Positions 44,184 through 53,697 are shown, numbered from the stretch's first letter. The stretch is 64,000 nucleotides of DNA from an uncultured Pseudohongiella sp. (GCA_902591495.1 CACJAW010000002.1:25120-89119), one strand, 5' to 3'. Program-made: numbers and translations. Notes: generated by a model from the letters alone, not told the origin.

Positions 44184-45950
44184 ATGCATGTAAGAAAGCC
44201 CTACTTTACAATTTTGCTGACCCTAGTTTTGAGTAATCTAGGTAAAGCTCAAGTTTTCCAATACGAATCTGTCACAGATGAACTTTTACAAAACCCGCCT
44301 AACGAAGAATGGTTAAGTTGGCGAGGCACACCCAGAAGCTGGGGTTATAGTCCCCTAAATCAAATTAATACTGAAAATGTCGATGAACTCCAGTTAGTTT
44401 GGTCATGGGCATTAGATGATACTGGCTCAGCGCAAGCGGCACCGCTCGTGCATGGAGGTGTTATGTTCATTCCAGCACCTCGTGGAGTGATTCAAGCACT
44501 GGACGCTAGTACCGGAGATCTAATTTGGGAGTATAGGCCCGGAATAACACCTTCCATTGACGGTTCCGACCGGGAAATTACTTCTGAGGAATTAGGAGAC
44601 GCGGCTCTGCCAGCAGAGGCGTATGCCGGAGTTGGGCGCGGTGTGCAAAAAAACATAGCTATCTATGGCGACATGGTTTATGCGGCTACTGAAAATGCAA
44701 GTGTACGAGCAGTAGATGCCCGCACTGGATTGTTGGTTTGGGAATCACAAACCGCCGACCCGTCTCTTGGTTATTTCTATACAGCAGGTCCGATTGTGGC
44801 AAATGGCGTTCTTGTGACCGGAATCACAGGCTGTGAGCGTTACAAAGATGATGTTTGTTTTTATACGGGGCATGACCCTTTATCCGGCGAAGAGCTTTGG
44901 CGATTTTCAACCGTCGCGGCACCGGGGACTCCTGGAGGAGAAACTTGGGGAGACCTGCCTCTTCGATTTCGTGCCGGCGGTGATTCATGGCAATCTGGTA
45001 GTTATGACCCGGTATTAAATCTGGTTTACATGGGCACCTCTCAGGCTAAACCATGGGCAAGAGCTGTTCGAGGAACAGATGGTGATGCTTTATACACAAA
45101 CTCCACGATCGCACTAAATCCAAACTCCGGAGAGATGGCTTGGTACTATCAGCACTTACCCGGAGAGACTCATGACATGGATGAGACTTTTGAGTCAGTT
45201 CTTGTCGACGTGGAAGGGCAGGATTCTATTTTTAAGATGGGCAAACTAGCAATCTTATGGCAATTAGATAGGCAGTCCGGCAACATCATCAAGGCAACCG
45301 ATGTTGGCTACCAGAATATTCTCGACGTTAATCCAGTTAGTGGCGTTGTCAGCTATAGGGACGGGATGATACCCAGAATTGGGCAGCAGATAGACATGTG
45401 CCCAAGCACCTCAGGATTTAAAAGCTGGCGAGCGATGGCCTATTCACCTCAGACTGAAGCCATGTATATTCCTATAACTCTGAATTGCGAACTCGCAACC
45501 TTCGGACCCACCGAGCAGATTCTTGGTGGAGGCGGCACGGGGCCAGTCAGACGTATTAACTACCCTCACCATGACGCAAATGAAAATCTAGGCGAACTTC
45601 TCGTCATGAATATTCCTGAAGGTGACATCAAATGGCGTTATCGACAAAGGGCCCCAATAAATACGGCTGCTCTAACTACCGGTGGCGGGCTAGTCTTTGT
45701 TGGTGACTGGAACAGATACTATTATGCTCTTGATGCTGAAACGGGAGAAAAACTCTGGCAGACTAGAATCACCACTTCAGCCCAAGGTTTTCCTATGTCT
45801 TACGAGGTAGATGGAATCCAATATATAGCTATGCCAGCAGGTGTCGGCGGCGCCAGCTGGTCAAGCATGTTGCCACGAGACCTTGCTCCAGAATTGAATA
45901 GACCACTCAGCGGAAATTCAATACATGTTTTTGCACTCCCCAAGAATTAG
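44184..45950 (+). CDS. PQQ-dependent dehydrogenase (eight-bladed propeller)
   Basis: This 588-residue exported enzyme has a signal peptide ending SNLGKAQ. Blade motifs include ALDASTGDLIWEY, AVDARTGLLVWES, GHDPLSGEELW and YALDAETGEKLW. The active-site region reads THDMDETFESVL, with Asp at the catalytic position and at +2. The metal-ligand regions differ from the alcohol dehydrogenase copies: TGITGCERYKD has Glu after a Cys, and MGTSQAKPWA replaces the usual GVGNPxP, lacking the expected Asn. No vicinal Cys pair is present. No cytochrome is next to it. It stands alone, divergent from the NosR-like gene. The substrate is unknown and metal binding may be altered. Confidence 0.88.
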   Translation: MHVRKPYFTILLTLVLSNLGKAQVFQYESVTDELLQNPPNEEWLSWRGTPRSWGYSPLNQINTENVDELQLVWSWALDDTGSAQAAPLVHGGVMFIPAPRGVIQALDASTGDLIWEYRPGITPSIDGSDREITSEELGDAALPAEAYAGVGRGVQKNIAIYGDMVYAATENASVRAVDARTGLLVWESQTADPSLGYFYTAGPIVANGVLVTGITGCERYKDDVCFYTGHDPLSGEELWRFSTVAAPGTPGGETWGDLPLRFRAGGDSWQSGSYDPVLNLVYMGTSQAKPWARAVRGTDGDALYTNSTIALNPNSGEMAWYYQHLPGETHDMDETFESVLVDVEGQDSIFKMGKLAILWQLDRQSGNIIKATDVGYQNILDVNPVSGVVSYRDGMIPRIGQQIDMCPSTSGFKSWRAMAYSPQTEAMYIPITLNCELATFGPTEQILGGGGTGPVRRINYPHHDANENLGELLVMNIPEGDIKWRYRQRAPINTAALTTGGGLVFVGDWNRYYYALDAETGEKLWQTRITTSAQGFPMSYEVDGIQYIAMPAGVGGASWSSMLPRDLAPELNRPLSGNSIHVFALPKN

Positions 45951-46019
45951 TAAAGCACTCAAGTATTCGTTGTTAGAGTCAATCCTTATGAGCTCGCGGT
46001 AGGGAAGAGTTCTTCGATA

Positions 46020-46361
46020 ATGGGTAAACTGAAAGTAAAAACCGTACTACCTTTTATTTGCTTTCCATTACTTTCCTATATTACCTTTTTTGTGTGGGCT
46101 CGGTCTCTTCCCGGGATATCAGCTGATAGTTCCGTTGCCTTACAATATGCCTTCATTTATGCGACAACTATTGCTTGTAATAATCCACCCTTTTGGGGAA
46201 TATTGTTTTCCCTCAGTATTTTGATTGCAATCATTTCGGCTATAAAAAAATTAGCAACTACTTACCTTTTGTTAAATATCACGTTATTCACGATCTTTTG
46301 TCTTCCAATTTTCCTTGCAATAACTGGCAATGCGAGATTCTGTATTTCATTCTTCAATTAA
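46020..46361 (+). CDS. Small membrane protein of unknown function
   Basis: This 113-residue ORF encodes three likely transmembrane helices (LPFICFPLLSYITFFVW, FWGILFSLSILIAIISAI and LLLNITLFTIFCLPIFLAI). I do not recognise a family. It follows the PQQ dehydrogenase by 69 bases on the same strand, has an ATG start, and no overlapping ORF is more convincing. The upstream ribosome site is weak (GAAGAG). It could be a real but poorly conserved gene; confidence is moderate. Confidence 0.5.
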   Translation: MGKLKVKTVLPFICFPLLSYITFFVWARSLPGISADSSVALQYAFIYATTIACNNPPFWGILFSLSILIAIISAIKKLATTYLLLNITLFTIFCLPIFLAITGNARFCISFFN

Positions 46362-46468
46362 ACGCTTGTTTGATTGATTGAGACGCCTTAACCAGCACTG
46401 GGAAAATTTTAGACTACTCTTCAATAAATAAACTTACTAAATCTAGCTAACTGTTTGAAAAGATACGC

Positions 46469-46498
46469 TTGGCAGTCAAGGTTTTTAATTGCTAAAGT
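46469..46498 (+). promoter_or_regulatory. Possible sigma-70 promoter of the esterase-PQQ-bicupin operon
   Basis: TTGGCA (46469-46474) and TAAAGT (46493-46498) are separated by 18 bases and lie about 35 bases before the esterase ATG at 46533. The gap of 171 bases is otherwise featureless. Confidence 0.3.
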
Positions 46499-46532
46499 AT
46501 AAACCTCAAAGAAAAAAATAAATGGTGATATC

Positions 46533-47429
46533 ATGAAAAAACTACGATGCTTACTAAGCAACATTTTTATTATTTGGTTGACCAGTTGGAGCACATATGC
46601 CCAGCAAGCAGACTTATCTTCTTGGGCTGCAACGGTTCAAAACGATTTTCGAGTCATACCCAATATTACCTATCACCAAGCCAATGGAATGGAACTTAAA
46701 ATAGACGTTTATCAACCTCGTAACCAAACCGCTCCGGCACCAACATTTATCTATTACCACGGAGGAGGATGGGTAGCGGGATCCAAAGAAGTTAATGTAC
46801 TTCGTTTGATACCGTATCTTGAGAAGGGCTGGGCAGCGGTGAATGTTCAGTATCGGTTGGGTAACGTCTCATTGGCTCCAGCCGCTGTTGAAGACAGCCT
46901 TTGCGCCCTTCGATGGATAGCGAGAAACGCAGACCAATACGGGTTTGATACAGACCGGCTTGTTGTATCTGGAAATTCTGCAGGGGGACACCTGGCTCTA
47001 ACAACGGGAATGATTCCTGCGGAGGCAGAACTCGACAGGCAGTGTCTTGGAGATGAAACACCGAAGGTTGCGGCTATCGTTAATTGGTATGGAATCACCG
47101 ATGTAAATGATCTTCTTGATGGTGAAAATCAGAGAGGTTATGCCGTTCGCTGGCTAGGATCGCAGCCTAATAGAGATGAAATCGCAGCTCGGGTATCACC
47201 AATGAATTATATTCGAGAAGACCTTCCTCCCATTATTTCTATTCATGGAGATGCAGACCCTGTAGTACCATACGATCACGCTGTGCGTTTGCACCAAAAT
47301 TTAACTCAGGCTGAGGTTACCAATGAGCTAATTACCGTGCCCAGTGGGTTGCATGGCGGCTTTCCTGCCCAAGAGCAGATTCGCATTTATAGTTCAATTT
47401 TTAAATTCCTCGATTCTAACGTAAATTAG
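46533..47429 (+). CDS. Exported alpha/beta hydrolase (BD-FAE / HSL-like esterase)
   Basis: This 298-residue secreted esterase has a signal peptide ending near TYAQQ. The oxyanion motif HGGG is at 76-79 in YYHGGGWVAGS, the nucleophile is Ser149 in SGNSAGGHLAL, the Asp is in IHGDADPVVPYDHA and the His in SGLHGGFP. The combination fits the BD-FAE/HSL group that removes acyl groups from sugars or small esters. It is the first of three genes (esterase, PQQ dehydrogenase, bicupin) with gaps of 9 and -4 bases, so a functional chain of de-esterification then oxidation is likely. Confidence 0.92.
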   Translation: MKKLRCLLSNIFIIWLTSWSTYAQQADLSSWAATVQNDFRVIPNITYHQANGMELKIDVYQPRNQTAPAPTFIYYHGGGWVAGSKEVNVLRLIPYLEKGWAAVNVQYRLGNVSLAPAAVEDSLCALRWIARNADQYGFDTDRLVVSGNSAGGHLALTTGMIPAEAELDRQCLGDETPKVAAIVNWYGITDVNDLLDGENQRGYAVRWLGSQPNRDEIAARVSPMNYIREDLPPIISIHGDADPVVPYDHAVRLHQNLTQAEVTNELITVPSGLHGGFPAQEQIRIYSSIFKFLDSNVN

Positions 47430-47438
47430 GAGAGGAAT

Positions 47439-49403
47439 ATGGGTAAAAAGATTTTATGCATTTTCTGCTTGACTACAGCTGTTCTGATCAGTTGCGAACA
47501 AAAAAGCGAAGTCACTAGTTCGATAGAAGCTAATCAAGAATGGCATCATCATGGGGGAGATCATTCTTCTTCAAAGTATGCACCATTCGATCAAATTAAT
47601 CGCAGAAATTTTAGTCAACTTGAAGTTGCGTGGCGATGGCAGTCCGCGGACTTGAGAGTTCCTCCTGATCAACTTTATCCAACCGGCGATTATAGAGCCA
47701 CACCCTTGTATGTTAATGGGGTTATCTACACGACTACAAATCACAGTCAAATTGCAGCCTTAGATCCAGTCTCCGGCAAAGAGTTATGGATTTTTGATCC
47801 TGAGAGTTACAAATTAGGACCACCAAATTTTTCTCCAATACAAACAAGAGGTATCGAATATTGGACCGACGGAGAGGTCGAGCGAATTTTTGTAGCTACT
47901 CCAGGGAAGCAGCTTGTTTCTATAGACATTAAAACAGGAAGACCAGACCCTAATTTTGGTGATAATGGTTTTGTGGATCTCAAGCAAAACCTTGGACGCC
48001 TTGAATTTGAAATGAATAACATAACGCACGGAGCGCCACCGATCGCAGTGGGAAATTCGCTCATCGTTGGGTCAAAGATTTATGACTACAGCATGAACAA
48101 CCGCAGTCCACCCGGACACGTAAGGGCCTACGATACGCGTACTGGGGAATTTAAGTGGCGCTTTAATACGATTCCGCAACCTGGTGAAGAGTTTAATGAA
48201 ACTTGGGAAAATGGTTCCTGGGCCGTCGCAGGCAACACCAATGTCTGGACATACATGGCTGCAGATGATGATCTAGGAATTGTTTACCTTCCTACCTCGA
48301 CACCAACAAACGATTATTGGGGCGGCTACAGATTAGGAGAAAATTTATACGCGGAGAGCATCCTTGCACTGAATGCTGAAACCGGCGAGAGAATTTGGCA
48401 CTTTCAAACTGTTCACCATGGCCTCTGGGACTATGACATTGCATCGGCGCCAAACCTCGTAGATATTGTAGTTGAGGGAAACCCTATTAAGGCAGTCGCC
48501 CAAGTATCAAAGACTGGTTTTACTTACGTATTCGATCGAGTCACCGGCGAACCAGTTTGGCCAATTGAGGAGGTGACTGTGCCCCCATCGACTATACCAG
48601 GCGAGAGAGCACACCCTACCCAACCAATTCCGACTAAACCACCACCATTTGAACAGATCGGCGTAACAGAGGATGACCTCATCGACTTTACACCAGAACT
48701 TCGTGAAGAGGCATTGGAAATTTCGAAAAAATTTGTGCTAGGCGACATCTTTACCCCACCAATCGTCGAAGGAACTGATGGAAAATCTTCTACTTATGTT
48801 GTACCCGGTGCCGGAGGTGGTGCAAATTTTCCTGGGGCATCCATGGATCCTGAAACTCAAATTCTTTACGTACCTTCTGTGACACGCCCCACTGGAATGT
48901 CTTTAGTTGAACCTCCCGAGGGGACATCTGACTGGCCTTATGTGATTCGATATGACAGATCTGGTGGCCCTCAAGGTTTGCCCCTGTTAAAACCACCCTA
49001 TCGTCGAATCACTGCCATAAATTTAAACACAGGTGAACACGAGTGGCAGATCCCTCTTGGGAAAGGGCCCACCGATCATCCGGCGATTGCTCATTTAAAT
49101 TTAGGAGACTTAGGCTCAGTATTTACTGATGTTGTTGCCGAGGGTGGCGTTTTAATTACAAAATCCTTGGTGATTTCCTATTTGGCAGCCAAAGACGAAC
49201 TGGAGCCTGAAGACGATGGCTCAATTCTTGTTGCGTTCGATAAGACTTCGGGCGAAAAAGCGGGAGAGGTTTATGTGGAGCAGCGTCTTCACGGTCCAGT
49301 AATGAGTTATGAGCATGATAGTGTCCAATACCTAGCAGTAGCCGGTGGCGGCCGCGCTGATGATGCCGAATTAATTGTCTTTAAGCTAGGAAACGTCCAA
49401 TGA
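47439..49403 (+). CDS. PQQ-dependent dehydrogenase lipoprotein (glucose/quinate dehydrogenase-like)
   Basis: This 654-residue protein has a lipobox LISC (Cys19) and an eight-bladed propeller of the membrane glucose dehydrogenase type. Opening residues WHHHGGDHSSSKYAPFDQI and the segment TVHHGLWDYDIASAP (catalytic Asp in WDYD) are typical, as are GPTDHPAIAHLN and TRPTGMSL. Unlike Gcd it lacks five N-terminal transmembrane helices, so it is lipid-anchored and needs a cytochrome or quinone partner elsewhere. It begins nine bases after the esterase and overlaps the bicupin start by four (ATGA). A sugar or polyol released by the esterase is a plausible substrate. Confidence 0.92.
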   Translation: MGKKILCIFCLTTAVLISCEQKSEVTSSIEANQEWHHHGGDHSSSKYAPFDQINRRNFSQLEVAWRWQSADLRVPPDQLYPTGDYRATPLYVNGVIYTTTNHSQIAALDPVSGKELWIFDPESYKLGPPNFSPIQTRGIEYWTDGEVERIFVATPGKQLVSIDIKTGRPDPNFGDNGFVDLKQNLGRLEFEMNNITHGAPPIAVGNSLIVGSKIYDYSMNNRSPPGHVRAYDTRTGEFKWRFNTIPQPGEEFNETWENGSWAVAGNTNVWTYMAADDDLGIVYLPTSTPTNDYWGGYRLGENLYAESILALNAETGERIWHFQTVHHGLWDYDIASAPNLVDIVVEGNPIKAVAQVSKTGFTYVFDRVTGEPVWPIEEVTVPPSTIPGERAHPTQPIPTKPPPFEQIGVTEDDLIDFTPELREEALEISKKFVLGDIFTPPIVEGTDGKSSTYVVPGAGGGANFPGASMDPETQILYVPSVTRPTGMSLVEPPEGTSDWPYVIRYDRSGGPQGLPLLKPPYRRITAINLNTGEHEWQIPLGKGPTDHPAIAHLNLGDLGSVFTDVVAEGGVLITKSLVISYLAAKDELEPEDDGSILVAFDKTSGEKAGEVYVEQRLHGPVMSYEHDSVQYLAVAGGGRADDAELIVFKLGNVQ

Positions 49404-50110
49404 AGAGGTTTTACAAAAGAGGAACGTTTGCGATCAAGATCGTGATAACTTGTGTTACTGCATTAATCAACTTTGAAAAGCCGTTGTCAGCGCAGCAAGT
49501 TTTCGCACTCGATAAAGCGTCAGCCGAGGAAAAAGTAGTTCACTTACTGGAAGAGCCTCGTCACAGGACTGTCCATCGCGAAGGCGATTTGTACTTACTA
49601 GATGTACAAGTCAATCCAGGTGATACCTCATTTCAACATATCCATGATCAAGCTATTTTATTGACCACAATTCACACGGGTAGAGGCCCCGCCAACGGCC
49701 CGGTTAGATCCATCCCTGAGTATGCGTATGAACCGCTTGTCCACAATGTTTCTAACGACGGTCCCGGATTATTAAGGATCATTGCTCTTGTCAATGGCGG
49801 AGAAGGAGTAGAAGATGGCAGCGATACCCCCGAAGGTATGCGGTCTGACCCTGATATAGAAAATCCTTGGTTCCGATCTTACAGACTCGAATTAGGCCCA
49901 GGAGAACAAACAAAACTGCAGAGTCATGATAATCATACCGTCGTGGTTCAGGGTTCCGCCGGTATCATCCACATTACTCGTGAAGACGGTTTAACGAGAG
50001 AACTTGATTCTGCTGGAAACTGGGAATGGAGAGAACCTGGCTCGCCGTTCATCGTCAAAAACATGGGGGACTTACCTGTTATCGTTGCGATAAATGAAGG
50101 GAGACAGTAA
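49400..50110 (+). CDS. Exported two-domain cupin-like protein
   Basis: This 236-residue protein has a signal segment (IVITCVTALINFEKPLSAQ) and two cupin-like beta barrels. The first has PGDTSFQHIHDQAILL, the second PGEQTKLQSHDNHTVVVQ followed by SPFIVKNMGDLPVIVA. His residues of a metal site are visible in both, but the full set is incomplete in each, so a binding role is as likely as catalysis. It is translationally coupled to the PQQ dehydrogenase through an ATGA overlap. I infer a role in the same oxidation; no named family is certain. Confidence 0.8.
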   Translation: MKRFYKRGTFAIKIVITCVTALINFEKPLSAQQVFALDKASAEEKVVHLLEEPRHRTVHREGDLYLLDVQVNPGDTSFQHIHDQAILLTTIHTGRGPANGPVRSIPEYAYEPLVHNVSNDGPGLLRIIALVNGGEGVEDGSDTPEGMRSDPDIENPWFRSYRLELGPGEQTKLQSHDNHTVVVQGSAGIIHITREDGLTRELDSAGNWEWREPGSPFIVKNMGDLPVIVAINEGRQ

Positions 50111-50224
50111 AACCCAAAAGTCGGGTGTAAATTCAAGCATGCAATTAGGTTTAAATCTTTTTAGAGTGTTTTTTAAGAAGGGATCGTTATCGAAAATGAG
50201 CTGTTAAACTGGCTTGGCGAAAAT

Positions 50225-50689
50225 GTGAAATTGGCGATAATCGCAGTTCCTATTTTTGCATTCGCAGAGGCCTTTGTCGGGCTAGGCTTATTTGTTTCTG
50301 GTGCACTTCTTGTTATCGCTAGTTCAATAGTTTATGAAAATGAATTGTTGGGTATTACTGGCATTTCTTCCTTAGCCTTTGTAGGAGCCTTGCTTGGCGA
50401 TCAAGCAGGATTTTATATTGGGAAATGGGCGGGTCCATATTTTCAAGAAACTCAATTTGCAAAGAAACGTAAAAGCACCATGCAAAAAGCTAGCAACATG
50501 ATCGCGAATTATGGAAACTATGTGATCTTTGTAGGAAGGTTCTTTCCCGCCATTCGAAGCATTATCCCAGCCATGTTAGGTGTAGCAGGCTTCAATAGTT
50601 TGAAGTTTTTAATCTTAGACTTGTTGGCTTGTTTCCTGTGGTGTTTTGCGCTCGGCGCCATCACGATAGGTATCGGAATTATTCTGTAA
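50225..50689 (+). CDS. DedA family membrane protein
   Basis: This 154-residue protein has four or five membrane segments and the SNARE-associated/DedA motifs: FVGLGLFVSGALLVIAS, GALLGDQAGFYIGKWAG and FVGRFFPAIRSIIPAMLGVAGF. DedA proteins move polyprenyl phosphates or phospholipids across the inner membrane. The track start is GTG at 50225 without a ribosome site. The same frame stays open upstream to the TAA at 50174-50176, reading IENELLNWLGEN, which looks like the normal DedA N-terminus but contains no ATG, GTG or TTG. A GAAGGG site precedes an ATC at 50183 or 50189, so a non-standard start or a sequence error is possible. Confidence 0.82.
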   Translation: MKLAIIAVPIFAFAEAFVGLGLFVSGALLVIASSIVYENELLGITGISSLAFVGALLGDQAGFYIGKWAGPYFQETQFAKKRKSTMQKASNMIANYGNYVIFVGRFFPAIRSIIPAMLGVAGFNSLKFLILDLLACFLWCFALGAITIGIGIIL

Positions 50690-50743
50690 GCGAGCAGCGA
50701 TATCCTCCATGCACCCAAAAATTGGAATATTCAAACGATCTCA

Positions 50744-50779
50744 TTGCACTCATAGAAAACTATCAATATGCTATTGATA
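50744..50779 (+). promoter_or_regulatory. Predicted promoter with a palindrome centred on its -10 box
   Basis: TTGCAC (50744-50749) and TATGCT (50767-50772) are spaced by 17 bases. A perfect inverted repeat TATCAATA-TGC-TATTGATA (50761-50779) is centred on the -10 hexamer. A protein bound there would block polymerase, so this is a candidate repressor operator for the molybdenum hydroxylase gene at 50803. Confidence 0.42.
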
Positions 50780-50802
50780 TTGGCAAACATGAGGAATTTT
50801 AA

Positions 50803-53211
50803 ATGGCGTACTCTCTGATTGGAAAAGATTTTATCCCGCCAGATGTTCATGGAAAGGTGACCGGAAAAGCTAAATACGCTGAGGACTTTAAGGTTGATGG
50901 GATGCTCCATGCCCGACTGCTTACAAGTCCAGTACCCCACGCGCGAATTGTTCGACTAGATGTATCAAAAGCCCTTCAAATGGAGGGCGTTGTAGCAGTA
51001 CTCACGGCCGATGATGTTCCTTCCGTACCCAATCTAGGCAATCCGATCCTTACAAATGAGCCAGCCTATGTCGGAGATCCAATTCTTGCCATAGCAGCTA
51101 CAAATGAAGGGGTAGCTGAGGATGCTCTCCAAGCTATCAACTTTGATTTTGAACCACTCCCATTTGTCGTAGATCCACTCACGAGCTTAAGACCTGGAGG
51201 CCCTCATGCGAGGACTCAAGGAAATGTCGGAAATGCTACGATGCAGGATGATTTCCGATCAATACACTGGAGCAATGACGAAATGGCTTCGTTGATCAAC
51301 GGAGATCTCCCGCAAGGAGAGTCTGCTCGCGAATGGATTGTCGGCGACCTCGAAGCAGGATTTGCAGCGGCCGCCTACACAATTGATGAGAGTTTTGTAA
51401 CAGCAAGCTATTCCCACAACTCTATGGAACCCAGGTCCGCACTTGCTTATTGGGAAAATGGCAAATGCTTTCTTTACGGATCTAGTCAAAGTCAGAGCTT
51501 TCCCGTTCCCGCGCTCGCTGGATATATAGGAATAGAGCCTGAGAACTTAGTTTTTGTTGCTGAGTTTTGCGGCGGTGGTTTTGGTTCCAAGGGTGGCGCC
51601 TACCCTGCTATGTCTATACCAGCCCACATGTCCAGATTAACCGGTCGTCCAGTGATGATGCGAGTAAGTCGAGAGCAAGAAAATTACATTGGTTCAGCGC
51701 GACACGGATTTCAGGGCCGCGTGAAGATGGGTTTCAGGCAAGACGGGCGGATTTCAGCGGTCGATCTTTTTGTAATTCAAGACAATGGTGCAAACTCAGG
51801 TTTCTCAGACTGGCTTTCAGCAGGAGACGCAGTTTCATTAGTTTACCAGCCTGAAGCGATGCGCTTTCGGGGAATTCCAGTGTTTACCAATACACCTATG
51901 AAGGGTCCTCAGCGTGGTCCTGGACAAAATCAAATTCACTCGGCTATAGAACCTCTTCTCGATAAGGCAGCAAGAGAATTAAACCTCGACCCGTTATTGA
52001 TTCGCAAAATAAATGCGCCTGAGAAAAATGATACCTACGGTGCTAACTTAAGTTCATTAACAAGTTCTCATTTAACCGACGCGCTTGAAAAAGGTGCCCA
52101 GCAATTTAACTGGGCAGCGAAACGGACCCAGAGCGGTCAGAGAAATGGTAGTAAAGTTATTGGTGTTGGCGTGGGGCAAGCTTATCATTCTGCTGGAAGC
52201 AATGGCTTCGATGGTCTGGTGCGGATAACTACTGATGGAAAACTCCACATTCACACGGGAGTGGGTAATCTCGGAACCTACTCTCACAGTGCTACTTCTC
52301 GAGTGGCAGCCGAAATACTTAAATATAATTGGGATAACTGTATCGTCGAACGCGGAGATAGTCGTCGACACCTCCCTTGGAATTTTGGGCAATTTGGTTC
52401 AAATACCTCCTTCACGATGACAAGAACAAATTTTGTAGCAGCACAAGATGCTCTCCAGAAAATCCTTGAGATAGCGGCAATTCAAATCGGTGGCTCCCCC
52501 TCTGACTTCGAAATAGCTAATGAAAAAGTTTTTTTGAAGCAAGACCCTTCCATCTTCCTGAGTTATGCTGAAATTGCAGCGGCGGCGATTGAGCTTGGTG
52601 GAAAATTCTCAGGACAAATCGCGCCAGAAGATATCAATGATATGACGCGCCGATCCGTTAGCGCCCTTGCGGGAACAGGGCTAATTGGCGTCGCTAGAGA
52701 TAATCTTGAAAAAAACGCCACGGTCCCAGCACTCGCCGCAGGATTTATCCAAATCGAGTTGGACTTGGAAACAGGAAAGTATGAAATACTAGATTACCTG
52801 GGGATAGCCGACTGTGGAACCGTCCTTCATCCCAGAGGCTTAGAAATTCAAGTAAAGAGCGCTGCCGTGATGGGTTTTGGTATGGCTGGATTCGAACGTC
52901 ATGCTTATGACCCGCAGAATGGCCTACCGGCTTTTACGGGTATTCACAATTCCAAATTACCAACATATCTTGATGTTCCCACTCCGATGGATTGGGCTGC
53001 CACTGATATTGCTGATCCTCAAAATCCGGTTGGTGTAAAGGGCGTTGGTGAACCCATTCAAGGCTGCGCTTCAGCTGCATTGCTCTGCGCAATTTCTGAT
53101 GCCCTAGGTGGACATACATTTAACAGAGTGCCCGTGACTGCAGACATGATAGTCAATGCAGCTTCTGCGAGAAAACAGTCTCAGAGACCACTATCTACAA
53201 ATACTACATAA
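50803..53211 (+). CDS. Molybdenum hydroxylase large subunit (xanthine dehydrogenase family), without partner genes
   Basis: This 802-residue protein is the molybdopterin-binding subunit of the xanthine/aldehyde oxidase family. Motifs are DVHGKVTGKAKYAED at the front, EFCGGGFGSKGG, RGPGQNQIHSAIEP and the catalytic Glu in GVKGVGEP near the end. There is no twin-arginine signal, so it is predicted to be cytoplasmic. The FAD and 2Fe-2S subunits that normally accompany it are not in the window. The gene is flanked by DedA upstream and a convergent unknown gene downstream. The hydroxylated substrate may be an N-heterocycle or aldehyde; this cannot be read. Confidence 0.93.
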   Translation: MAYSLIGKDFIPPDVHGKVTGKAKYAEDFKVDGMLHARLLTSPVPHARIVRLDVSKALQMEGVVAVLTADDVPSVPNLGNPILTNEPAYVGDPILAIAATNEGVAEDALQAINFDFEPLPFVVDPLTSLRPGGPHARTQGNVGNATMQDDFRSIHWSNDEMASLINGDLPQGESAREWIVGDLEAGFAAAAYTIDESFVTASYSHNSMEPRSALAYWENGKCFLYGSSQSQSFPVPALAGYIGIEPENLVFVAEFCGGGFGSKGGAYPAMSIPAHMSRLTGRPVMMRVSREQENYIGSARHGFQGRVKMGFRQDGRISAVDLFVIQDNGANSGFSDWLSAGDAVSLVYQPEAMRFRGIPVFTNTPMKGPQRGPGQNQIHSAIEPLLDKAARELNLDPLLIRKINAPEKNDTYGANLSSLTSSHLTDALEKGAQQFNWAAKRTQSGQRNGSKVIGVGVGQAYHSAGSNGFDGLVRITTDGKLHIHTGVGNLGTYSHSATSRVAAEILKYNWDNCIVERGDSRRHLPWNFGQFGSNTSFTMTRTNFVAAQDALQKILEIAAIQIGGSPSDFEIANEKVFLKQDPSIFLSYAEIAAAAIELGGKFSGQIAPEDINDMTRRSVSALAGTGLIGVARDNLEKNATVPALAAGFIQIELDLETGKYEILDYLGIADCGTVLHPRGLEIQVKSAAVMGFGMAGFERHAYDPQNGLPAFTGIHNSKLPTYLDVPTPMDWAATDIADPQNPVGVKGVGEPIQGCASAALLCAISDALGGHTFNRVPVTADMIVNAASARKQSQRPLSTNTT

Positions 53212-53220
53212 ATTAACTCA

Positions 53221-53697
53221 CTACTCCTCAGGCAAATTAAATACCTCTACCATATAATTTTGATAGGGACCTTCCACTAGAAAATTATTAAAGACCTCAT
53301 GCAAGAGATTTATTGATGTCTTTACGGCTAAGCGAGAATCAACCTCTGAAAATCCGATCAATACTGAAACGTCGCCGTTTTTATTCTTAACTTTTATCGA
53401 AAGACGTTTACCATCAAGACGCCGGTGAACCGGAATATTTTCCGTACAACGCGAGAGAAGAAATCCTCTAAACGCGCTATCCATATCAGAGCGATAGGGT
53501 ACTGAGGGTAAAATATTCCTCAATTCTAGTTCGTGCCTGGTTACATTAAGTCGCAGGGAAAATTGCTTGTCGGTCATCCAATGAAATTTAAATTCAGAAA
53601 CCTTATCTCCAAGATTGTTAAAGCTAAGATTCTGAAAAATTCCTCGATCTGCATAAGTTTGTAACTCAGACCTGAAAACATCAAACACTTTAGTCAT
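53221..53697 (-). CDS. Protein of unknown function, last gene of the ThDP unit
   Basis: I do not recognise this 158-residue protein. It has no signal peptide, no cysteine pair (one Cys at SRCTENI) and a mixed alpha/beta composition ending KTSINLLHEVFNNFLVEG. It follows the Tat-exported ThDP enzyme by 28 bases on the same strand with a weak ribosome site, and is convergent with the molybdenum hydroxylase gene. It may be a cytoplasmic chaperone or maturation factor for the exported enzyme; that is only a guess from position. Confidence 0.65.
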   Translation of the reverse strand: MTKVFDVFRSELQTYADRGIFQNLSFNNLGDKVSEFKFHWMTDKQFSLRLNVTRHELELRNILPSVPYRSDMDSAFRGFLLSRCTENIPVHRRLDGKRLSIKVKNKNGDVSVLIGFSEVDSRLAVKTSINLLHEVFNNFLVEGPYQNYMVEVFNLPEE

